Shown: positions 25,936 to 33,487 of the stretch, in pieces
Position numbering within the stretch: position 1 is the first letter of the stretch
How the letters are laid out: every line of letters starts with the position of its first letter
DNA from: CAZLFQ01 sp044229535
GTDB lineage: Bacteria > Pseudomonadota > Alphaproteobacteria > Rickettsiales > Midichloriaceae
Length of the DNA: 64,000 nt
Direction: 5' to 3'
Assembly: GCA_044229535.1 (NCBI GenBank)
Contig: JBGASU010000001.1
Location: forward strand, 992,001-1,056,000
Notes under the pieces: generated by a model
What the model was told of the DNA's origin: nothing
Database searches by the model: none
What the model saw: the letters and a program-made list of their open reading frames with translations, nothing else
Made by a program: the position numbers and the translations under genes

Positions 25936-27276
25936 ATGCCGCAGGCACTAAAAAATTTAAGTAACAAGATCAGCATTATACCAAACTTTTCGGTAGTTGG
26001 CAAAGTATCTGCAATACGGGGGTTACTCGTTGAAGTATCTGGTATTTCAAGCTTTTCAAGCGTTGGCTCTTACTGTGAAATAAAGGCAAGAGATAACAGA
26101 TCTTTAAGGGCTGAGGTCATAGGATTTCATGGCACTACCACTCTTTTAATGCCTTTTGATGAGCTCATAGGAGTGGGTGTAGGGTGCGAAGTTTTTCTCA
26201 AGAGCATAGAACAAGTTATTTACCCAGATTCTTCATGGAAAGGCCGAGTAATTAATTGTTTTGCCGAACCTATCGATGGCAAAGGCCCCCTTACACGCGG
26301 CAAGACCCCATATCTCCTAAAAGCCGCGCCTCCTCCAGCCCAAGAGAGAACTAGAGTTAGAGAGAAAATTAATATGGGAGTAAGGGCGGTCAATGTATTC
26401 ACTTCTTGTTGCAAAGGACAGAGATTAGGAATATTCGCAGGATCTGGAGTTGGCAAATCTATGATGCTTGCAATGTTTACAAAATTTGCAGATATAGACA
26501 TAAAAGTTATAGGGCTTATTGGAGAACGCGGCAGAGAAGTTCAGGAGTTTGTAGAAGATTACTTAGGTGAAGAAGGGTTAAAAAATGCCGTCGTTATTGT
26601 TTCGACATCAAGCGAGTCTGCCCTTGCAAGAAGACAAGCTGCATATGTTATGATGTCGGTAGCAGAATATTTTAGAGATCAAAAACTAGAAGTACTAGCA
26701 ATGATAGACAGCGTAACGCGTTTTGCAACAGCTCAAAGGGAAATTGGTCTTGCAGCAGGCGAACCTCCAACGACAAAAGGATATACCCCTAGTGTTTTTG
26801 TAGAACTACCTAAGTTGTTAGAGAGGGCTGGACCAGGCACTAAAGAGCAAGGAAATATTACAGGTTTAATTTCTGTACTCGTAGAAGGCGATGATACAAA
26901 TGAACCTGTAGCAGACTCAGTACGCTCTATTATAGATGGACATATAGTATTGGATAGAGCAATTGCTGCAAGAGGACGTTTCCCTGCTATTGATGTGCTA
27001 AATAGTATCTCTAGAACTATGCCTATGTGTAATGATGAGTATGAAAATAATTTAATACTTGAAGCAAAAAAGCTGCTTTCAACCTATAGCGACATGGCAG
27101 ATATGGTACGAATTGGCGCATATAAATCTGGCGCTGATCCTGAAGTAGATAAAGCGATCAATTACAATCCAAACCTTGAAAGTTTCCTCGCTCAGGACTA
27201 TAAAGATCAGGATGATCTAGAGAGCTCTTACCGCAAACTTGCCGCTGCAATTGATTTTACATATGATAAAAAATAA
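25936..27276 (+). CDS. fliI: Flagellum-specific ATPase FliI
   Basis: 446-residue ATPase of the flagellar type III export apparatus, acting with FliH at the base of the export gate. Walker A is GIFAGSGVGKSMMLAMF; IGERGREVQEFVEDYLG, MIDSVTRFATAQREIGLAAG and GHIVLDRAIAARGRFPAIDV follow in normal order. It stands apart from fliG-fliH-fliN (37503-39523), and overlaps ccmH by 14 bases, an unusual pairing of flagellar and cytochrome genes. Confidence 0.96.
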   Translation: MPQALKNLSNKISIIPNFSVVGKVSAIRGLLVEVSGISSFSSVGSYCEIKARDNRSLRAEVIGFHGTTTLLMPFDELIGVGVGCEVFLKSIEQVIYPDSSWKGRVINCFAEPIDGKGPLTRGKTPYLLKAAPPPAQERTRVREKINMGVRAVNVFTSCCKGQRLGIFAGSGVGKSMMLAMFTKFADIDIKVIGLIGERGREVQEFVEDYLGEEGLKNAVVIVSTSSESALARRQAAYVMMSVAEYFRDQKLEVLAMIDSVTRFATAQREIGLAAGEPPTTKGYTPSVFVELPKLLERAGPGTKEQGNITGLISVLVEGDDTNEPVADSVRSIIDGHIVLDRAIAARGRFPAIDVLNSISRTMPMCNDEYENNLILEAKKLLSTYSDMADMVRIGAYKSGADPEVDKAINYNPNLESFLAQDYKDQDDLESSYRKLAAAIDFTYDKK

Positions 27277-27655
27277 TTTTTCCTTTTTCTTTTTAGTATT
27301 TTTCACAACTTTGCTCCACTATGACTTCTCATTCGCCGAAGAAAACTCAATGCGGGCTCGACAGCTATACTCCCAAGTGCGTTGCCCAACTTGCCAAGGC
27401 CAGTCTATTGAAGATACAAATACTGAACATGCCAAAATGCTAAGAGAGTATATAGATGAGCAAATCGCACAAAAAAAATCTGACGAAGAAATACTTGACT
27501 CAATTAGGCAAGGCTATGGTGAATTTATAGTTTTAAAGCCTAAAATATCAAAACATACCTTCATGCTATGGTTGGTCCCTTTTCTATTGGGATTATGCCT
27601 ATTATTAAAATTCAGAAACAAAACTAAAATACACGACAAACATCTATCCAATTGA
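27263..27655 (+). CDS. ccmH: Cytochrome c maturation protein CcmH
   Basis: 130 residues. Periplasmic membrane-anchored thiol protein that keeps apocytochrome c cysteines reduced for haem ligation. The start ATG 27263 opens a signal peptide (FSFFFLVFFTTLLHYDFSFA); the CXXC motif is in VRCPTCQGQSIEDTN, and a single C-terminal membrane helix (FMLWLVPFLLGLCLLLKF) follows YGEFIVLKP. Only the short CcmH/NrfF-type domain is present. No other ccm gene is in the window. Confidence 0.92.
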   Translation: MIKNNFSFFFLVFFTTLLHYDFSFAEENSMRARQLYSQVRCPTCQGQSIEDTNTEHAKMLREYIDEQIAQKKSDEEILDSIRQGYGEFIVLKPKISKHTFMLWLVPFLLGLCLLLKFRNKTKIHDKHLSN

Positions 27656-27731
27656 ATTTTATGCAAAAACTAAAATTGCTTAAAGCCATAAATTAGTATA
27701 TAAGTGTTTAGTCGCTTTTTTTATAATTTTT

Positions 27732-29099
27732 ATGGCAAAAATACTAATAGTTGATGATGAATCGGATATTAGAGAGCTTCTTTCGGATGTTTTGAAAGAT
27801 GAAGGATATCTCACACAAACAGCTACAAATGCGAAAACTGCACTTGAGTCTGTGGATTCTTTTGCGCCTGATTTAGTAATTTTGGATATTTGGTTAGAAG
27901 GAAGCGAGTTTGATGGGATTGGTGTTTTAAAACGGATAAAACAAAGCAAACCTCAACTTCCAGTTTTGATGATAAGTGGCCACGGGAATATTGAGACCGC
28001 CGTTGAGACCATTAGACATGGTGCTTATGACTTTATAGAAAAGCCTTTTAAAGCCGAGAAACTTTTGATTCTCGTAAATAGAGCAATTGAAGCTGCGGCC
28101 TTATCAAAAGAGAACACGGATTTAAAACAACAACAGCAGATAAATTCACAATTGCATGGTGAATCAAAACAAATCCATACAGTTATTGAGACGGCAAAAC
28201 TAATTGCCGCTGCACAAAGCAGGGTATTAATTACAGGTGAGTCAGGTACTGGTAAAGAAGTTTTAGCACGCATGATCCATAAGTTATCTTCCAGAAAAGA
28301 TAAGCAGTTTGTGACCATGCATGCAGGGAGCATATCTGATAATGAATTCGAAGTAGAGTTTTTCGGCATCGATAATGGTAAAGATTTTAGAGAAGGAATT
28401 ATAGAACGATCGAACGGTGGCATACTTTTTATAGATGAAGTTTCTGAAATGCCGCTACCCGTCCAAGCAAAGCTTCTGAAGCTTTTGCAAGAACATACAT
28501 TTTATAAAGTTGGTAGCAACAAACCTATACAAGTTGATGTGCGAATTATAGCAGCATCTTCCAAAAACCTAGATTCTGAGGTGGAAAAAGGAAGGTTAAA
28601 TAAGAGTTTGCTATATAGATTGAATGTTGCGACCATCAACATGCCGCCTCTTAGAAATAGAAAAGACGATATCAGAAATCTTTCTCATTCTATAGTGAAG
28701 CAACTTTCGGAAAATCTTGGTTTACAAAAAATAGAAATTTCCGAAGAGACATTTGTGTATATGGAAATGTATACTTGGCCTGGCAATGTGAGGCAGCTTA
28801 GAAATGTACTAGAATGGTTGATGCTGATGCACGGTGGTAAAACGATTCAACCTCAAGACCTTCCTGTCGAGATATCTGGGCAACATTCTGGTAGTGCAGC
28901 TAATGGTATAGCAAATGATGTTGTTACAAAGCCGCTAAAAGTAGCTCGCGATATGTTCGAAAAAGAATATTTAGAAGCTCAATTGGAAAGATTTTCTTGG
29001 AATATTTCTAAAACCGCTGACTTCGTTGGTATGGAACGCACCGCACTTCATCGCAAGATCAAGACTCTTGGTATTGAAGAAAAGAAGAAAAGGATATGA
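27732..29099 (+). CDS. ntrX: NtrX-type response regulator lacking the sigma-54 loop
   Basis: 455 residues: receiver domain (ILIVDDESDIRELL, phospho-acceptor Asp in LVILDIWLEG, ISGHGNIETAV, EKPFK), AAA+ domain (Walker A TGESGTGKEVLAR, Walker B GGILFIDEVSEMP, WPGNVRQLRNVL) and a C-terminal Fis-type helix-turn-helix (FSWNISKTADFVGMERTAL). The GAFTGA loop that contacts sigma-54 is missing: FFGIDNGKDFREG stands where it should be. This suggests it regulates sigma-70 promoters instead, as has been proposed for NtrX of Rickettsiales that lack rpoN. The partner kinase NtrY is not in the window. Confidence 0.92.
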   Translation: MAKILIVDDESDIRELLSDVLKDEGYLTQTATNAKTALESVDSFAPDLVILDIWLEGSEFDGIGVLKRIKQSKPQLPVLMISGHGNIETAVETIRHGAYDFIEKPFKAEKLLILVNRAIEAAALSKENTDLKQQQQINSQLHGESKQIHTVIETAKLIAAAQSRVLITGESGTGKEVLARMIHKLSSRKDKQFVTMHAGSISDNEFEVEFFGIDNGKDFREGIIERSNGGILFIDEVSEMPLPVQAKLLKLLQEHTFYKVGSNKPIQVDVRIIAASSKNLDSEVEKGRLNKSLLYRLNVATINMPPLRNRKDDIRNLSHSIVKQLSENLGLQKIEISEETFVYMEMYTWPGNVRQLRNVLEWLMLMHGGKTIQPQDLPVEISGQHSGSAANGIANDVVTKPLKVARDMFEKEYLEAQLERFSWNISKTADFVGMERTALHRKIKTLGIEEKKKRI

Positions 29100-29245
29100 G
29101 TTTAATAATAGATTCACTCCCACTTCATAGTGACGAAGGAAAGTCTGGATAGCTTTATTCCTGGCGATGAAAGGAATTACCTGCTTTGGTTCTTTGTGGT
29201 TTGAGATTCTACTTCAGTTGAATCCACTAAGATCTATCTTAACAT

Positions 29246-29325
29246 TGGATAATCGGGTCAAGCCCGATGATGACAGAATTTATTTGTTTGTTGTCATCCT
29301 CGTGTTCAACACGAGGATCTACCTT
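29246..29325. repeat. Pair of palindromic repeat elements
   Basis: Two hairpin-forming units: ATCGGG-TCAAG-CCCGAT at 29252-29268 and ATCCTCGTGTT-C-AACACGAGGAT at 29296-29318 (11-bp arms). The outer arms ATGACA and TGTCAT also pair between the units. The style (GTCATCC...GGATCTACC) recalls dispersed palindromic elements of Rickettsiales. The second unit directly abuts the stop codon (29319-29321) of the ankyrin gene and supplies its last bases. Confidence 0.75.
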
Positions 29326-32300
29326 GAAGTTGGCTTACTGGGATTTTGTCCATTTCCTCTAGAGGTTTGTTGTAGTTGGGCGGCGGAAGAGTCAACTTGT
29401 ACACTAGCTGGCGGTGCAGGCATAGCCGTTGAGCTTGTGGCAGTTTGTGGCTCTGCTGTCTCAATTGCAGCTAAAGCTCTGGCCTGCTCGGCCTTAGCTT
29501 TAATATGGTCTTCTATAAGCTGCCTAATCTCTGGAGTTTTTACTAAATCTGCCGCAGTTTTGCCATCTTTATTCTTAGCATTCAGATCAATGTCTTTATG
29601 CTTTAATAGCTCTTTTAATACATCTGTTCTACCTTCTCTAGCAGCCCAGTGCAGTGGGGTGGAGCCTTCACTATCCTGAACATTTATATCCGCCCCTTTT
29701 TCCAGAAGTAATTTGACTAATTTTGTATTGCCATTACCAGCAGCTCGGTGAAGCGCGGTTTCATTTAGCATATAAGGAAACTTAGCCTTTATATCCACTC
29801 CCTTTTCTATAAATAATTCTACTACTTCTGTATGATTATTCGTAACAGCTCTGTACAGGGCGGTGAAGCCATATATATCCTGAGTGTTTAAATCTATATC
29901 TTTATGCTTTAACAGCTCTTTTACTATTTCCGTTTTGCCAGTACCAGCAGCCCAGTGCAGCGGGGTGTTGCCATTCTTATCTTTAGCATTCGGATTCGCG
30001 CCTTTTTCTATAAATAATTTTACTATTTCGGTAAGGCCCATACCAGTAGCCAAGTGCAGCGGAGTGCCCCTATCATAACCAAAACCTTTGTTTAACTCCT
30101 CTTCAGTCAAGCCAACTTTTTTTACATATAAGAAAAATAGGTTATACATCTTTTTTCTGGCGCTTTCTTCTAGCATTTCTTCAGGCTCTATACTAAACAA
30201 ACCAGCCAATTCCTCTGGCTTAAGGTCAGCAACATCGCCAATCGTAATCGATTTCCCTTTGATGCTAATTATTTCTACATCTTTTAACTTCTGAGGAATT
30301 TGACTTCGCGATAAAAAATGTATTGCCTTCTGTACACTTGGCTCCGTTCCTTTTTCAGAGGTTGCTCTGTTTACTAAATCTTTTATGATGTCTTCTTTGC
30401 CAGCTAAACTGCTTAAATAAGTTAGCGTAGGTTCTATCCCTCGCTCCTTGTCTGAATGTAATAACGGTAACTTTTCGTTTTTCATTGCTTGGTATATTTC
30501 CTGCAAACTCATATCCTCAAGCTCTGACTTTCTTTTGAACTGCTCAGGAAGGGGTATATTATCTAATGCATTTTCTATAACGTTATAAAACGCATCGTCG
30601 GCTATATAACCTTTGTAATAATCTACAAACTCTTTTTGGTGCTTTTCTTCAAATTGCTTTTTGAGTTCTTCACGCACCACTCCTGTAACCTTGCCACTCG
30701 CATTCCATATTCTTATTACTTCTTCTTGCCCTTTTATCAACTCTAAATTGTTATTAACTATGTTCTTATAAATATTGGCAATTTCGCGTTCGATATCAGT
30801 TCGTAGTATCACAACTGGGTTATATGCCTTGTGACTGGTCTTTAGACCCCAAGACAGAGAGTTTACTCCACCACCATGACAACGGTTGTTATCTTTTCCC
30901 AATACTTCTGGGAATTTATTCTCATCTGGCTTGTCAGTACCATGATCTATGTCATAACCACGGCGCATGTCGTATATTTGTTTGACCAGTAATATAAAAT
31001 TCCCTACTTCCGTCGCTCCTACGCCCTCTTTAAAATTCTCTTTATTTTTACTCGCCCAATAGGCTGTTGCTACCATCTGCTCCATGGTAAGCCCACAACT
31101 TGCTTTTGAATCAGTTCTATAATGATATGCAGAACCTTGTGCAACCCCACAGCTATGTTGTGAAGTCATCTCATCCATAAAGCGCTTTGCTGTTAAGGCT
31201 TGGAACCTAAAAGCTTTTATCTTTTCTGCGAATTTTTCTTGTTCTTCTGGTACAAGATCTTTGTATTCAATTGTTTTAAACTTTTCTATATCGGTATGGC
31301 GAACATATTTATTATAAATGCCAGCATCATCAAGTCCTACAAGCTCATCTATTTGAGCTTTTAATTCAACATTTTTACCCGCGACAAATTCATCTAACCT
31401 ACCTTTTTCAGTAATAGAAACTTCCCTAGATGGATCTGTTGCTTTAACTGGTGCTGTATAAGTTGCTGTTATACCTAATTTCTCAGCCTCAGCCATCATT
31501 TTAAATGCGCTTACATGGGACTCATCGGCACTCTTATGGGTAGATATCTGGTGCGTATCTACATTTTGAACCTGCGCCACAGCCCTTGCATTCTCACGCG
31601 GCACAAAGTTAGACAGTCTAGTTTTATTTTCTGCTGATAAAGCCTCTCTTTCTGACCTATTTAGCACGCCTAAATCTTTTAGGTATAAATCAAATATATC
31701 AGCTTGTTTAACTTCCTTGTCGTCCTCAGACTGCCTTCCTAAATAGTTTGGTGTTGCTAAATAGCTTGCAAACCATTTATCTCCTAGTTGACCTTTTAGA
31801 AACGCTAAGAAATGTGAAAAATGTGAAAAGTTTTTAAGTTTAGGTGCAGCATATGCTAAAAATGTTCTCGATTTTTGCTCATCTTCATCAAAGAAATTAA
31901 GCTCTAAAATCCTGTGATACATGAATTTCGGCATTCTTCCAGAACTTATATCCGCAATAACAGCATCCATTTTAGCCTTTGTATCCTCAAATTCCCGATC
32001 AATCGCAAGCCTTTCGTCTTTTGAAGCTTGCTTGCCTAATTTATCCAGCACATTTAAAGCTTGTTGTATTATAGTTTGTTTTCTTAACTTAGATTGATCA
32101 ACTTGCGCATCTTCATTCGATTTATGTTTTTTAGGCTCCAACTCAGGCTCATCATCGTCGTCATCGTTCGATCTAGAACGCTTATCTCCAACTTTTACCT
32201 TTTTATCATCAACATCTTCATCTGCATCACGAGTTATTGATATTGTTTTCAATAAGTTGGGCAGCACTCCTACTTGAATCTTGTTCTGCTTAGCTTCTTC

Positions 32301-32408
32301 AATAAGACTTCCTACCAATTTAACAAAGTCTTGAGTAGTTAGCTTTTCTAAGGCTTTCTTCTGCTCTTCTCTTGTAAGTTTTTTTAATTCTTGTAATGTA
32401 ATAGCCAT
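29319..32408 (-). CDS. Large ankyrin-repeat protein, 1029 aa
   Basis: Residues 1-40 (ELKKLTREEQKKALEKL) form a leader shared with the 12754 protein. Residues 65-95 are highly acidic/basic (DVDDKKVKVGDKRSRSNDDD). Residues about 400-560 are a Cys/His-containing region (SQHSCGVAQG near 415, NRCHGGGVNSLSWG near 508) that I cannot assign; it could be enzymatic. Six ankyrin repeats, the last a capping one, fill about residues 779-956. The tail (TPEIRQLIEDHIKAKAEQ, then Ala/Pro/Ser-rich, ending NPSKPTSR) is closely related to the tail of the 827-residue protein at 50096. Start has AAGGGGATGAGG upstream and an exact CtrA-type box beyond. No signal peptide; likely a host-directed effector, by inference. 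Confidence 0.85.
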   Translation of the reverse strand: MAITLQELKKLTREEQKKALEKLTTQDFVKLVGSLIEEAKQNKIQVGVLPNLLKTISITRDADEDVDDKKVKVGDKRSRSNDDDDDEPELEPKKHKSNEDAQVDQSKLRKQTIIQQALNVLDKLGKQASKDERLAIDREFEDTKAKMDAVIADISSGRMPKFMYHRILELNFFDEDEQKSRTFLAYAAPKLKNFSHFSHFLAFLKGQLGDKWFASYLATPNYLGRQSEDDKEVKQADIFDLYLKDLGVLNRSEREALSAENKTRLSNFVPRENARAVAQVQNVDTHQISTHKSADESHVSAFKMMAEAEKLGITATYTAPVKATDPSREVSITEKGRLDEFVAGKNVELKAQIDELVGLDDAGIYNKYVRHTDIEKFKTIEYKDLVPEEQEKFAEKIKAFRFQALTAKRFMDEMTSQHSCGVAQGSAYHYRTDSKASCGLTMEQMVATAYWASKNKENFKEGVGATEVGNFILLVKQIYDMRRGYDIDHGTDKPDENKFPEVLGKDNNRCHGGGVNSLSWGLKTSHKAYNPVVILRTDIEREIANIYKNIVNNNLELIKGQEEVIRIWNASGKVTGVVREELKKQFEEKHQKEFVDYYKGYIADDAFYNVIENALDNIPLPEQFKRKSELEDMSLQEIYQAMKNEKLPLLHSDKERGIEPTLTYLSSLAGKEDIIKDLVNRATSEKGTEPSVQKAIHFLSRSQIPQKLKDVEIISIKGKSITIGDVADLKPEELAGLFSIEPEEMLEESARKKMYNLFFLYVKKVGLTEEELNKGFGYDRGTPLHLATGMGLTEIVKLFIEKGANPNAKDKNGNTPLHWAAGTGKTEIVKELLKHKDIDLNTQDIYGFTALYRAVTNNHTEVVELFIEKGVDIKAKFPYMLNETALHRAAGNGNTKLVKLLLEKGADINVQDSEGSTPLHWAAREGRTDVLKELLKHKDIDLNAKNKDGKTAADLVKTPEIRQLIEDHIKAKAEQARALAAIETAEPQTATSSTAMPAPPASVQVDSSAAQLQQTSRGNGQNPSKPTSR

Positions 32409-32442
32409 GCCTCATCCCCTTTATCGCTGCACACTATACCAC

Positions 32443-32475
32443 ATCCTAACCCACCATTCCTTAATTTTTGGTTAA
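32443..32475 (-). promoter_or_regulatory. CtrA-type box and -10 for the 1029-aa ankyrin gene
   Basis: Minus-strand TTAA-CCAAAAA-TTAA (32461-32475), 12 bases, then TAGGAT (32443-32448); a TATAGT lies slightly further on. The spacing equals that at the other ankyrin genes. Confidence 0.6.
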
Positions 32476-32554
32476 TGGGAGCGAAAAAAGTAGAAAAATC
32501 TCAGACATGTACTTCCGCACTCTATGAGCCGTCATTTATAATGCCGCCATAAAC

Positions 32555-32563
32555 AAGGAGGTG
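32555..32563 (+). promoter_or_regulatory. Near-perfect Shine-Dalgarno
   Basis: AAGGAGGTG two bases before the ATG at 32566. Most genes in this window have weak ribosome sites, so this points to strong translation of the DUF6765 gene. Confidence 0.8.
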
Positions 32564-32565
32564 TT

Positions 32566-33486
32566 ATGGACATAGAATTTCACTATTACGTAAATTATCT
32601 TATAGCATTGGCGGTAGGATTTAAAAAAGAGGACGCTTTCAAAGTTGCTTATAGTGCTCAATATGTCGATGACAATACTTGGGCTTACGAAATCTCAAAT
32701 GATAATAGAGATACGGTTTATAAGAATCAAGTCAGCCAAACGTTTGATCTAACTTTACCCGAGTCCGATCTTAAAAGAATCATGACTTGCTTTCATTTTA
32801 TTCCTGGAGATTTTGATGGTTATTCAAATCGTAGGGATGGTAAATCTCATCATCTAAATACTTCTCCAAATAGTTTTAGAGCAAAGATGGTTTTACGAAA
32901 TGCTTTGAAATCTGAAAACCCATACTTAATAGGAATAGCCTCACATGCATTTTGCGACACTTGGGCACACCAAAATTTTACAGGAACTTTTGATGAACAT
33001 AATTCTATCGATGGATTCCCGCAAAATCTTATCCCCAACATTGGGCATGCAGATGCATTTGATTGGCCAGATCAACTTGACTTGGAGTGGTTTGATTGGC
33101 GTTTGCGGATTCCAAAAGTAAATAACATCGAGCGTTGTCTTCATGCTGCAGACATTTTATTTACTGAATACTCCAAGCATCTAAAGACGAAGCTACTGAT
33201 GGAAAAAGAAATTTTCTTAAAGCGACTTCGCAAAATATTTGGTCGATCTACTCGTAACCCAATAAGATTAATTGATATAAAATATAGGAGACGACTGAAA
33301 GAATATAACCAGCTTGCCCGTGTTTTGACAGGAGAAATTATTCCTAAGTATGACTCTAAAATGTGGTTATATGAAGCTGTGAAAATCAACTCAATGGATT
33401 ATACTTGGCTAAGTTCCAATTATAAAAAAACAGATTGGTTTTTGTTTCAAAATGGTGTGATATCTTTCTCAAAAACAATCACTTAG
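32566..33486 (+). CDS. DUF6765-like protein with His/Asp metal-site pattern
   Basis: 306 residues resembling the DUF6765 family, whose function I do not know. The start EFHYYVNYLIALAVGF, the segment YSAQYVDDN, and IGIASHAFCDTWAHQNF are the key blocks; the H...D...HQ arrangement recalls the zinc-binding helices of phospholipase C/P1-nuclease folds, so a metallohydrolase is possible. No signal peptide or membrane helix. TATAAT-like TTATAAT at about 32537 and a near-perfect Shine-Dalgarno precede it. It ends one base before comEC begins. Confidence 0.7.
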   Translation: MDIEFHYYVNYLIALAVGFKKEDAFKVAYSAQYVDDNTWAYEISNDNRDTVYKNQVSQTFDLTLPESDLKRIMTCFHFIPGDFDGYSNRRDGKSHHLNTSPNSFRAKMVLRNALKSENPYLIGIASHAFCDTWAHQNFTGTFDEHNSIDGFPQNLIPNIGHADAFDWPDQLDLEWFDWRLRIPKVNNIERCLHAADILFTEYSKHLKTKLLMEKEIFLKRLRKIFGRSTRNPIRLIDIKYRRRLKEYNQLARVLTGEIIPKYDSKMWLYEAVKINSMDYTWLSSNYKKTDWFLFQNGVISFSKTIT

Positions 33487-33487
33487 T

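Noticed and set aside
29167..29679. Plus-strand open frame of 170 codons
   Set aside because: It crosses the palindromic repeats and then runs antisense to the ankyrin tail; no ribosome site and no family resemblance.
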